Of a DNA stretch of 64,000 nt, positions 29,946 to 37,648 are shown one piece after another. Position numbers and translations under genes: made by a program. Within the stretch, counting starts at the first letter, position 1; the number at the start of each line of letters is the position of its first letter. The DNA is taken from positions 186,001 to 250,000 of the forward strand of contig CAVWOM010000005.1 of NCBI GenBank assembly GCA_963756575.1, given 5' to 3'. The notes beneath the pieces were generated by a model. The model did no database searches and was not told the origin of the DNA. It worked only from the letters and a program-made list of their open reading frames with translations. This DNA comes from Palsa-504 sp963756575. Lineage in GTDB: Bacteria; Actinomycetota; Actinomycetes; Streptosporangiales; Streptosporangiaceae.

Positions 29946-31433
29946 ATGCGGCACCAACTCCTCGTCGACGGCGACTGGGTCCTGATCCTGCTCGTCATCG
30001 CGGGTGCCCTCCCCGAACTGGCCGCGAGCTGGCAGTTCCTGCTGATCGCGGGGCATTTCCGGCGGCACCACTACCAGGCCTGCGCGCCGGTGTTTCCGCG
30101 GACCGCGATCTTGATCCCGGCCTGGAACGAGGCGGCGGTCATCGGCACCTCGATCGACCGGCTCATGGCGCTGCAGTACCCGCCGGCCTCGCTGCGGGTC
30201 TACCTGGTGGACGACGCGAGCACGGACGAGACGCCGGCCGTGGCGGCGGCCAAGGCCGCGCAGTACCCCAGGCGGGTCTTCCACCTGCGCCGGGAAGTGG
30301 GCGGCCAGGGTAAGGCCCACACGCTCAACCACGGCCTGGCCGTCATCCTCGAAGACGACTGGATGGAGGCGCTGCTGATCACGGACGCCGACGTGATCTT
30401 CACGCCGGACTCGCTGCGCAAAATGACCCGCCACCTGGCCGACCCGCAGGTGGGCGCGGTCACTGCGTACATCAAGGAGGGCAGCCGCCCGGGTAACTAC
30501 ATGACCCGGTTCATCGGCTACGAGTACGCCACCGCCCAGGCGGCCGCCCGGCGGGCTCAGAACGTGCTCGGCGCGATCGCCTGCCTGGCCGGGGGCGCTC
30601 AACTGCATACCCGGGAGAACCTGATCGCCCTGGGCGGCCGGATCGATACCTCCTCGCTGGCCGAGGACACCATCAGCACCTTCGAGACCCAGCTGCGGGG
30701 ACGCCGGGTGGTGTTCGAGCCGCACGCCACGGTCTGGGCCGAGGAACCCGGCTCGATCGTTGCCCTGTGGAAGCAGCGCCTCCGCTGGGGCCGCGGCAAC
30801 GTCCAGGTCACCCGCCGGTACCGCCACGTGTGGTTCCGGCCGCGCGGGTTCCGGCAGCCCCGGGTGCATCGCCTGGGCAGCGCCAGCTTCGGCCTGTTCT
30901 GGTTCTGCCTGTTCCTCCAGCCGGTCTTCATGATCACCTCGTCGGCCTCGCTGATCACGCTGTACTACGCGCACTTCCCGCGGGCCTGGCTGGCCTTCCA
31001 CGTGCTGTGGATCATCAACGCCGCCACCTATATCTTCATCACCTGCTTCGCGCTGATGATCGACCCGCAGACGGCCCGGCACAGCTGGCGCCAGGCGGTG
31101 ATGTTCCCCGGCGCGGTGAACCTCGCCTTCATCGTCTACAGCTGCTTCCCGAGGCTGTTCCGCGACGCCGCGCACGCGGTGCACCTCCACCTGGGCTGGG
31201 GCATCGTCGTCGCCTACGCCTGGCTCAGCCTCTCGATGGCGGTGGCGTACCTGGCCAAGGTGCTGGAGCCGGGGCGGCTCGGGCGGATCCTCAGCCCGGT
31301 CCTGGTCTACCTGGTGGGCTACGGGTCGGTGCTGTGCGCCTGCACGTTCGCGTCCTACCTGAAGGAACTGCGGCGGGCCGAGATGACCTGGGACAAGACC
31401 GAGAAGACCGGGAAGGTGGTGATCCCGGGATGA
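29946..31433 (+). CDS. Membrane-bound processive-type family 2 glycosyltransferase
   Basis: A 495-residue inner-membrane glycosyltransferase in the style of cellulose/hyaluronan synthases. An N-terminal helix (WVLILLVIAGALPELAASW) leads into a GT-A domain with LVDDASTDET, ITDADVIFTPDS (DxD), LAEDTISTF and QRLRWGRGN (QxxRW), the full D,D,D,QxxRW set, then about five membrane helices. It begins 5 bp after the PHP stop and overlaps the next gene by 4 bp. It probably polymerises an N-acetylated sugar that the PIG-L partner then deacetylates; the sugar is not determined by the sequence. Confidence 0.92.
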   Translation: MRHQLLVDGDWVLILLVIAGALPELAASWQFLLIAGHFRRHHYQACAPVFPRTAILIPAWNEAAVIGTSIDRLMALQYPPASLRVYLVDDASTDETPAVAAAKAAQYPRRVFHLRREVGGQGKAHTLNHGLAVILEDDWMEALLITDADVIFTPDSLRKMTRHLADPQVGAVTAYIKEGSRPGNYMTRFIGYEYATAQAAARRAQNVLGAIACLAGGAQLHTRENLIALGGRIDTSSLAEDTISTFETQLRGRRVVFEPHATVWAEEPGSIVALWKQRLRWGRGNVQVTRRYRHVWFRPRGFRQPRVHRLGSASFGLFWFCLFLQPVFMITSSASLITLYYAHFPRAWLAFHVLWIINAATYIFITCFALMIDPQTARHSWRQAVMFPGAVNLAFIVYSCFPRLFRDAAHAVHLHLGWGIVVAYAWLSLSMAVAYLAKVLEPGRLGRILSPVLVYLVGYGSVLCACTFASYLKELRRAEMTWDKTEKTGKVVIPG

Positions 31434-31570
31434 GCGGGCCCGACCTCAGGAAGTTCCGCCGGGAGATCCGCGACGCCGTCCGTTACGAGCGAGGCCTGGC
31501 CGTCAAGGCACTGCTGGCGCTGGCCGCGGTGGCCGTGGTCGTCGTCCTGCGGACGCTCTACTTCGCGTGA
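31430..31570 (+). CDS. Small single-helix membrane protein, 46 aa
   Basis: A hidden small gene between the glycosyltransferase and the hybrid kinase. ATG 31430 overlaps the previous stop (ATGA) and its own stop overlaps the kinase GTG at 31567. The product is a basic/acidic cytoplasmic head (RKFRREIRDAVRYERG) plus one membrane helix (LLALAAVAVVVVLRTLYFA). Coupling on both sides and the clear helix support it as real. It may be a synthase subunit or an anchor between synthase and kinase; I recognise no family. Confidence 0.75.
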   Translation: MSGPDLRKFRREIRDAVRYERGLAVKALLALAAVAVVVVLRTLYFA

Positions 31571-33990
31571 CCGGGGGGAGACCGATAACGATGAAAGGCA
31601 GCTTGCGGTGGCGGGCGACCACGGCTTCCGTGGTCGCGCTGGTCCTCGCCGCCGGGGCCATGTCGGTGGCGCTGGTCGCGGCGTCCGGCATGCGGGCCGA
31701 GGGCCGCCAGCTCTCGCATGATCTGGTGCCGGCCGCCACGGCGGTCGGCAACCTGCTCGAGGGGTACCAGTCCGAGCAGAACTGGCTGCGAGCCTACGTG
31801 ACCACCGGGCACCCGGGCCCGCTGACGGCCCTGAACGACCTGGACGCCCGGCTCCGGGCCAGGCAGGACGGGATCGCCAGCCTGGCCCGCGGCTATCCGG
31901 CGGTGGGCCTCGAGCTCGCCGCCACCGTGGCCGCCCACCAGGCCTGGCGGGCTGACATCGCCGACCCGCAGCTGGACGACATGGCCCGCGGCGACGCCGC
32001 GGAGGCGCAGGCGCTGCAGAACGAAGTCAGCCGCGTCCGCTCGTACGTGCTGGCCATCCGGTCGGCCAGCTTGGACCTGCAGGAGCAGATCACCAGCGCC
32101 CAGCAGAGCGTTACCGAGCGGCTCAACGGCTGGCAGGGCACGCTGCTCGGCGCGCTCATCGCCCTGTGCGTCGTGGTCGCGGCCATGGCCGCCGACGCCG
32201 TGGCCGCGGTCTGGTTCGGCCTGCTCCGGCCGTTCCAGGCGCTCCGCGTGGCCATGGCCTCGGTCACCGCGGGCGACTATGATACCCGCATCCCCGCGGT
32301 CGGCCCGTCTGAGCTGGCCAGCCTGGGGCGGGGCATCGAGCTGATGCGGCTCCGGCTGGTGACCGCCCTGGACCAGCTGCAGTGGGCCGAGCAGCGGTTC
32401 CGGCGGATCTTCGACGCCGCCCCGGACGCGATGATCGCGGTGGCCAGCGACGGGACGATCGTGATGGCCAACGCCCATGCCGTGCAGCTGTTCGGCTACC
32501 CGGCCGGCGAGCTGATCGGCCAGTCGGCCGAGATGCTGGTGCCCGAGGAGGCCCGGGCGCAGATGGTCACCGAGCGGGCCGCCTACTTCGCCGACCCGCA
32601 GTCCTGGCCGGTCAGCGCCGGGCTGAGAATGTCCGGCCTGCGCCGGGACGGCCGCCGGTTCCCGGCCGAGATCACGCTGAGCAGCCTGCCCACCGACAGC
32701 GGCATGCTGGCCACCGTGGCGATCAGGGACGTCACCGAGCGACTGACCATGGAGGCCGAACGGGAACGGCTGCGCGGCATCGCCGAACGGGAGCGCATGG
32801 AGCGGCGGCTGCGCCAGTCCGAGCGCCTCGAGAGCCTCGGGCAGCTGGTCGGCGGGGTCGCGCACGATTTCAACAACCTGCTCAACGTGATCCAGGGCTA
32901 TACCGACTTCACCGCCGAGGAAATCGGGCGGCGCGCCCAGGCGGACCCGGAGCTGGCGCCCGTGCTCGAGGACATCGGGCAGGTCCAGGCGGCCGCGCAG
33001 CAGGCCGGCCGGCTGACCCGCCAGCTGCTGACGTTCGCCCGGCACGAGGTGCGGCGCCCCGAGGTCATCGACCTCAACGAGGTGGTGCGCGACGCCGGCC
33101 AGCTGCTCCGCCGCACGCTGGGCGAGCACATCGACCTCGTCATCGACGCGGAGCCGGCCCTGTGGCGGGTCAAGGCCGACCGCGGGCAGCTCGAGCAGGT
33201 CCTGGTGAACCTGGCGGTCAACGCGCGCGACGCGATGACCGGCGGCGGCCGCCTGACCATCGACACCGGCAACACCGAGGTCGACGAGAGCTACGCGGCT
33301 CCCCGGCCGCAGCTGGTGCCCGGCCGGTACGCCCGGCTCCGGGTCTCCGACACCGGTACCGGCATGGACCGGGCCACCGCGGAGCGGGTCTTCGAGCCGT
33401 TCTTCTCGACCAAGCCGAAGGGCCGCGGTACCGGTCTCGGGCTGGCCACCGTCTACGGCACCGTGACCAGCGCCGGCGGCAGCATCGAGATCTACTCCGA
33501 GCCGGGCCTCGGCACCACGGTCAGCGTGCTGCTTCCGGTCACTGACGAGGACGCCGCTGGCGCCGCGGCGTCCCCGGCGGACGGCGATGACCGCGAGGCC
33601 GGCCACGGCGAGACCATCCTGCTGGTCGAGGACGAGGCGAGCCTGCGCGAGATGACCAGCCGCATCCTGACCCGCAGCGGCTACCAGGTCTGCGTCGCGG
33701 ACAGTGGCCGCGAGGCCCTGATCCGGGCCAGCGACCCGGACCAGCCCATCGACCTGCTCCTCACCGACGTGGTCATGCCCGAGATGCTCGGCAACGAGGT
33801 CGCCGCCCGGGTGGGCGAGATCCGTCCCGGCGTCCCGGCCCTGTTCATATCCGGCTACGCCCAGCCGATCCTGGACACGCACGGCATCCCCGCACCGTCC
33901 TACGACATCCTGGAAAAGCCCTTCACCGAGACCGCCCTCCTGACCCGCGTCCGCCGCGCCCTGACCCGCCCCCGCCAGCCCACCGACTAA
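31567..33990 (+). CDS. Hybrid sensor histidine kinase (CHASE3-like sensor, HAMP, PAS, kinase, receiver)
   Basis: An 807-residue membrane kinase. A signal-anchor helix (about 15-42), an extracytoplasmic helical sensor (about 43-190, CHASE3-like), a second helix, HAMP (LLRPFQALRVAMASVTAGDY), PAS (about 280-385, RIFDAAPDAMIAVASDGTI), a HisKA region with GGVAHDFNNLLNVIQG (phospho-His), a HATPase domain with LVNLAVNARDAM and GRGTGLGLATVYG, and a C-terminal receiver with ILLVEDEASLREM and LLTDVVMPEMLGNEV. GTG 31567 overlaps the upstream stop; ATG 31591 after GGGGAG is the alternative. It likely signals, directly or by relay, to the receiver of the PIG-L fusion. Confidence 0.93.
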   Translation: MTGGRPITMKGSLRWRATTASVVALVLAAGAMSVALVAASGMRAEGRQLSHDLVPAATAVGNLLEGYQSEQNWLRAYVTTGHPGPLTALNDLDARLRARQDGIASLARGYPAVGLELAATVAAHQAWRADIADPQLDDMARGDAAEAQALQNEVSRVRSYVLAIRSASLDLQEQITSAQQSVTERLNGWQGTLLGALIALCVVVAAMAADAVAAVWFGLLRPFQALRVAMASVTAGDYDTRIPAVGPSELASLGRGIELMRLRLVTALDQLQWAEQRFRRIFDAAPDAMIAVASDGTIVMANAHAVQLFGYPAGELIGQSAEMLVPEEARAQMVTERAAYFADPQSWPVSAGLRMSGLRRDGRRFPAEITLSSLPTDSGMLATVAIRDVTERLTMEAERERLRGIAERERMERRLRQSERLESLGQLVGGVAHDFNNLLNVIQGYTDFTAEEIGRRAQADPELAPVLEDIGQVQAAAQQAGRLTRQLLTFARHEVRRPEVIDLNEVVRDAGQLLRRTLGEHIDLVIDAEPALWRVKADRGQLEQVLVNLAVNARDAMTGGGRLTIDTGNTEVDESYAAPRPQLVPGRYARLRVSDTGTGMDRATAERVFEPFFSTKPKGRGTGLGLATVYGTVTSAGGSIEIYSEPGLGTTVSVLLPVTDEDAAGAAASPADGDDREAGHGETILLVEDEASLREMTSRILTRSGYQVCVADSGREALIRASDPDQPIDLLLTDVVMPEMLGNEVAARVGEIRPGVPALFISGYAQPILDTHGIPAPSYDILEKPFTETALLTRVRRALTRPRQPTD

Positions 33991-34213
33991 CCCCGCCCCG
34001 CCAGCCCGCCGGCCCCGCCCCGCACCTCTGTCGACCCCGGCACCTCTCCGCCCCGGCAACCACGCCTCGTGGCCCGCCAGCTCTGATCCGCGCTGGCGCC
34101 TGACGCCGGGTGGGGCGCACCAGCGGCCACATCAGCCCCGCGGTGACGGGGGCGGATCGTCGCCTCGATGATCAGCTAGCGAGAACCCAGAAACCGGGGG
34201 GTGGTGCGGAAAG

Positions 34214-34573
34214 CTAGGTGGCGATGTCGGGGTAGGGCATCGCGATGTGCTCCATGGCCCGGGCATAGGCCAGCTGGTACTCCAGCGGCCCGTGGTCCCG
34301 CTCGAACATCGCGATGAACAGCGTCAGGGTCAGGAACGGGTGCGCCCCCATACCGAAAAGCGCCACATGATCATGTGACCGCAGCGCCGAGCGCTCAGCA
34401 TCCGTGAACGCGAGCCACGTCGACTTCTCCCCGGAGTGGCAGTTGAGGATGGAGTTGGCGATCTCCTCCTCCCACCATTCCACGGTCCCCGCAGGATCGG
34501 ACCGGTACCGCTCCACCAGCTCCGGATCCCGGTCCACCGTGTACAGGAACTTGTCCAGCAGGTACTTGCTCAC
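34214..34573 (-). CDS. LigA-like small subunit of an extradiol dioxygenase
   Basis: A 119-residue helical protein like the alpha subunit of protocatechuate 4,5-dioxygenase: KYLLDKFLYTVDRDPELVERY, then TDAERSALRSHDHVALFGMGAHPFLT. In the LigAB structure this subunit caps the active site of LigB. GTG 34573 overlaps the stop of the LigB-like gene (GTGA). It is the last gene of a four-gene minus-strand operon. Between it and the convergent hybrid kinase gene (33991-34213) I see no gene. Confidence 0.85.
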   Translation of the reverse strand: MSKYLLDKFLYTVDRDPELVERYRSDPAGTVEWWEEEIANSILNCHSGEKSTWLAFTDAERSALRSHDHVALFGMGAHPFLTLTLFIAMFERDHGPLEYQLAYARAMEHIAMPYPDIAT

Positions 34574-35436
34574 GACGACACGGCTCCTTGCGGGTACCAG
34601 GTGAAGTACGCCTCCATCGTGTGGAACAGGTCCAGCGTGTCGGTGTAGTCGGCCTTCACGCCGTTCCCGGCCGCGCCCATCATCAGCATGAAGTCCATGA
34701 ACCCGTGGGTGGCGTTGCCGGGGGAGTGCAGGCTGTCCAGCGTCACCTCGGCCAGGCATCCCTCGATGTCACCGTTGGCGATCCACGACACCGCCTTACG
34801 GTCGAACTCCGGATCGGGACCGTGCGGCCCGAACTGCCGCGGCCCGCCCAGCTCCAGCGACAGGTGCCCGGTCCCGATGATGGCCACCCGCTGGTCCGAG
34901 GGCCACGCCTCGACCATCCGCCGGATAGCCCGGCCCAGCTCCACGAACCGCCCCGGGCGCGGCAGCGGCGGCGCGAAGATGTTCGTGTAGACCGGCACGA
35001 TCGGCAGATCCGCCTCCGGCCGCAGCGTGATGATCGGGCAGGTCACGCTGTGGTCGATCCGCAGCTCGTTGCTGAACGCCAGGTCGAAGCCGGAATCCAG
35101 GCCCTCCCGCAGCAAGAACGTAGCCAGGTCCTCCTGGCCGGCCAGCCGCATCCGGGGCAGGCCGAACTCGCGTTCCTCGTTGTACCAGTTGGCGTCGAAG
35201 AACGGCGCCTTGCCCACCAGGAACTGCGGCATGTTGTCCAGCCACAGCTGGTGGAAGTGGTCGCTGCCCACCATGACCAGCACGTCGGGCCGGGCCCGGG
35301 TCAGCGTTTCCCGGAACGCCTCGATCTTGGCGACCCACTCGTCGGCGAAGGGCGGCCGGTCCGCCCCGGCCGAGGTGCTCGCCCGCAAGTAGAAGGGGTG
35401 ATGCGTGGAGGCGATGACCGCCGCGACGGTAGCCAT
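34570..35436 (-). CDS. LigB-type extradiol ring-cleavage dioxygenase, catalytic subunit
   Basis: A 288-residue class III extradiol dioxygenase that would open a catechol-type ring next to its hydroxyls using Fe(II) and O2. Iron and acid-base candidates are the His pair in ASTHHPF near the start, GSDHFHQLWL (near 58) and GTGHLSLELGG (near 185). Together with the overlapping LigA-like gene it should form an alpha-beta enzyme like protocatechuate 4,5-dioxygenase, gallate dioxygenase or a relative; the actual substrate is uncertain. It follows the citryl-CoA lyase-like gene by 25 bp. Confidence 0.9.
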   Translation of the reverse strand: MATVAAVIASTHHPFYLRASTSAGADRPPFADEWVAKIEAFRETLTRARPDVLVMVGSDHFHQLWLDNMPQFLVGKAPFFDANWYNEEREFGLPRMRLAGQEDLATFLLREGLDSGFDLAFSNELRIDHSVTCPIITLRPEADLPIVPVYTNIFAPPLPRPGRFVELGRAIRRMVEAWPSDQRVAIIGTGHLSLELGGPRQFGPHGPDPEFDRKAVSWIANGDIEGCLAEVTLDSLHSPGNATHGFMDFMLMMGAAGNGVKADYTDTLDLFHTMEAYFTWYPQGAVSS

Positions 35437-35461
35437 GAGGGCGGGGCTCCCTTCTGAGGAC

Positions 35462-36259
35462 TCAGGAGTCAGACGGGTCCACGTAGACCGCGTTGCGGTC
35501 CACGGCCGAGTAGATGTCCATCCCGATGGGACGGCGGCGTTCCTCGGCGATCTGGCCGAGCAGCCCGGCCGCCCGCGCCAGCAGCGCGAAGCCGCGCAGC
35601 AGCTCGACCGGCAGGCCCAGGTCGGCCAGCGCGGCGCCGCAGACGCCGGCCCCGTTGAGCGGGAGCCTGCGCCCGAGCACCTGCTCGTGCACCCGGCCGA
35701 TGGCCTCGAACAGCCGCAGGTGCGGGCCGTGCAGCCCCTCTTCCGCGGCGATGCCGATCAGCACCGGCGTCCGCGGGTCGGTCACCTTGTGCACCGGGTG
35801 CCCGAGCCCGGGCACGTAACGGCCCGCCGCGCGAGTCCGCTCCACCGCCGCGAGCGCCACCGCGTCCCAGCCCTCGTCGGTCGTCGGCAGTGTCCCGTTG
35901 AGCCCGGCCAGCACCTCGTGCAGGTAGATCCCGCAGTCCTCGGTCACCCCGAGGAACCGGGACCCGCCGCCGAGCAGCCCGGCCGCCAGCGCCCCCTGCA
36001 GCGAATCGGGGGCGGACAGGTAGGTGACCCGCGCGGCGATCGCCGTGGGGGTGAACCCGTGGTCGGCCAGCGCCACCAGCACCGCCTCGAACACCCGGGT
36101 CTCGGACGGCGTCGGGCGGCGCAGCGTGACCAGCCAGAAGGCCAGCTCGCCGAAGCTCACCTTGCCCATCAGGTCCGCGGTCAGGTCCTGCCCGAGCAGC
36201 CTGATCTCGTCCGCCGACGAGGTCCCGAGCGAGGTGGGGAACGAAAGGCCGTCGGTCAT
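35462..36259 (-). CDS. Citryl-CoA lyase-like protein (citrate synthase superfamily)
   Basis: A 265-residue protein, the length of the citryl-CoA lyase type rather than full citrate synthase (about 400). It keeps ITYLSAPDSLQGALAAGLLGG-like core features (seen as TYLSAPDSLQGALAAGLLGG) and the active-site stretch YVPGLGHPVHKVTDPRTP. Its start overlaps the stop of the CoA-transferase gene (ATGA), and it precedes the ring-cleavage genes. The pairing suggests that an acid is first made a CoA thioester and then split by a citryl-CoA-like retro-aldol/Claisen step. The true substrate is not known. Confidence 0.85.
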   Translation of the reverse strand: MTDGLSFPTSLGTSSADEIRLLGQDLTADLMGKVSFGELAFWLVTLRRPTPSETRVFEAVLVALADHGFTPTAIAARVTYLSAPDSLQGALAAGLLGGGSRFLGVTEDCGIYLHEVLAGLNGTLPTTDEGWDAVALAAVERTRAAGRYVPGLGHPVHKVTDPRTPVLIGIAAEEGLHGPHLRLFEAIGRVHEQVLGRRLPLNGAGVCGAALADLGLPVELLRGFALLARAAGLLGQIAEERRRPIGMDIYSAVDRNAVYVDPSDS

Positions 36260-37437
36260 CGAGCGCCCTCCTCAGGGCCAGAAAGCCACTGCCGGATCTC
36301 GTCCCCCTGCTGGTCCAGCCGCGGTGGCGGCAGCCGGTAGCTGGCCGGGGTGGCGGAGAACCTGATCGGGTGCCGCACCGAAGGGATCGCGTCGTCGCCC
36401 TCGCCCACGATCACCACCGGGTCGAGCCCCACCTCCTCGGCGAACGCCACCCCCTGGTCGATGGTATTGATCGGCCCGCACGGCACCCCGTTCCCGGTCA
36501 GCTCGCGGAACCATTCCATCTTGGGCCGGGTCGCCAGCCGCTCGACCAGCAGCGGCCGCAGTTCCTCCCGGTTCGCCGTGCGGTCCTCGTTGCGGGCGAA
36601 CCGCGGGTCGTCGGCCAGCTCGGGGACCCCCAGGACCTGGGCCAGCTTGCGGAACTGCAGGTCGTTGCCCGCGGTGATGATCAGCTCGCCGTCGGCGCAG
36701 GGGAGCGGCTCGTAGGGGAACAGGCTGGGGTGGCTGTTGCCCATCCGGAACGGGACCACGCCCCCGGCCACGTAGGCGCTGGTCTGGTTGACCAGGCCCG
36801 ACATGGCCGACGCGAGCAGGCTGATCTCGATGTGCTGCCCCTGGCCGGTCGCGTGCCGGTGGTTGAGCGCGGCCAGGACGCCGATGGTGGCGTGCAGTCC
36901 CGAGATCACGTCGAACACCGCCACGCCGGCCCGGTACGGCTCGCCCTCCGCGTCCCCGGTCACGCTCATCAGGCCCGAAGTGGCCTGCACGATGAGGTCG
37001 TACCCGGGCAGCCCGGCGCCCTTGGGCCCGCTGCCGAAGCCGCTGATCGAGGCGTACACCACGGCCGGGTTGGCGGCCGCCACGGCGTCGTAGTCGAGCC
37101 CGAAGCGCTTCAGCCCGCCCGGCTTGAAGTTCTCGACGAAGATATCCGCGCGCCGGGCCAGCTCGCGGGCCAGGCCGAGGTCGCCCGGATCCTTCAGGTC
37201 TAGCGCGACCGAGCGCTTGTTGCGGTTGACGCCCAGGTAATAGGTCGAGACGCCCTCCCGGACCGGCGGTTGCCAGGTGCGGGTGTCGTCCCCGCCGGGG
37301 CCCTCGACCTTGACCACCTCGGCCCCCATGTCGGCCAGCAGCATGGTGGCGTACGGCCCGGCCAGGATCCGGGAGAAGTCCGCCACCAGCAGCCCGGCCA
37401 GCGGTCCCTGGCCCCCCTGGGCCTGGGCCTCCGTCAT
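36256..37437 (-). CDS. CaiB/BaiF family (class III) CoA-transferase
   Basis: A 393-residue CoA-transferase. Family marks: VADFSRILAGPYATMLLADM, GAEVVKVEGPGGDDTR, NRNKRSVALDLKDP, and the catalytic Asp in GYDLIVQATSGLMSVTG. ATG 37437 is the natural start; upstream in-frame sequence is poor. It is the first gene of the minus-strand operon with the citryl-CoA lyase-like and LigB/LigA genes. Its promoter region is shared with a divergent amidohydrolase and carries IclR-like palindromes. Donor and acceptor are unknown. Confidence 0.93.
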   Translation of the reverse strand: MTEAQAQGGQGPLAGLLVADFSRILAGPYATMLLADMGAEVVKVEGPGGDDTRTWQPPVREGVSTYYLGVNRNKRSVALDLKDPGDLGLARELARRADIFVENFKPGGLKRFGLDYDAVAAANPAVVYASISGFGSGPKGAGLPGYDLIVQATSGLMSVTGDAEGEPYRAGVAVFDVISGLHATIGVLAALNHRHATGQGQHIEISLLASAMSGLVNQTSAYVAGGVVPFRMGNSHPSLFPYEPLPCADGELIITAGNDLQFRKLAQVLGVPELADDPRFARNEDRTANREELRPLLVERLATRPKMEWFRELTGNGVPCGPINTIDQGVAFAEEVGLDPVVIVGEGDDAIPSVRHPIRFSATPASYRLPPPRLDQQGDEIRQWLSGPEEGAR

Positions 37438-37461
37438 CCGCGGCCGTCCCTTCGTCGAGGA

Positions 37462-37480
37462 TTGTCCGCTATGCGGACAA
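37462..37480. promoter_or_regulatory. Candidate IclR-type operator upstream of the CoA-transferase operon
   Basis: Perfect inverted repeat TTGTCCGC-TAT-GCGGACAA, 25 bp before the CoA-transferase ATG and downstream of its likely promoter, a repressing position. An IclR gene lies at 39124 in the divergent unit. Size and symmetry fit; binding is inferred. Confidence 0.6.
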
Positions 37481-37504
37481 GCGTCCATGATCGGTGTACG
37501 GATC

Positions 37505-37532
37505 AGCCTAGACCTGCGCCGATACGTGTCAA
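37505..37532 (-). promoter_or_regulatory. Probable promoter of the catabolic minus-strand operon
   Basis: On the minus strand TTGACA (37532-37527) and TAGGCT (37510-37505) are separated by 16 bases, a good sigma-70-type pair about 70 bp from the CoA-transferase start. The -35 is also part of an inverted repeat TGTCAAGG/CCTTGACA (37527-37534 and 37552-37559), whose other arm gives a plus-strand TTGACA, so opposing promoters may overlap. Confidence 0.5.
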
Positions 37533-37610
37533 GGTCAAGGGCAGATCCAAACCTTGACATACCAAACGGGGATGGCCGACAGTGGCAGCACCCGCTCAAG
37601 CGATCGTCCA

Positions 37611-37626
37611 GCGGACGCTCGTCCGC
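37611..37626. promoter_or_regulatory. Second palindrome, before the amidohydrolase gene
   Basis: Perfect inverted repeat GCGGACG-CT-CGTCCGC, 22 bp before the amidohydrolase ATG. It shares the GCGGAC/GTCCGC core of the site at 37462, so one regulator could bind both and control both divergent units. Confidence 0.5.
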
Positions 37627-37648
37627 GTGAAGACACCCGGAGGTCTCG

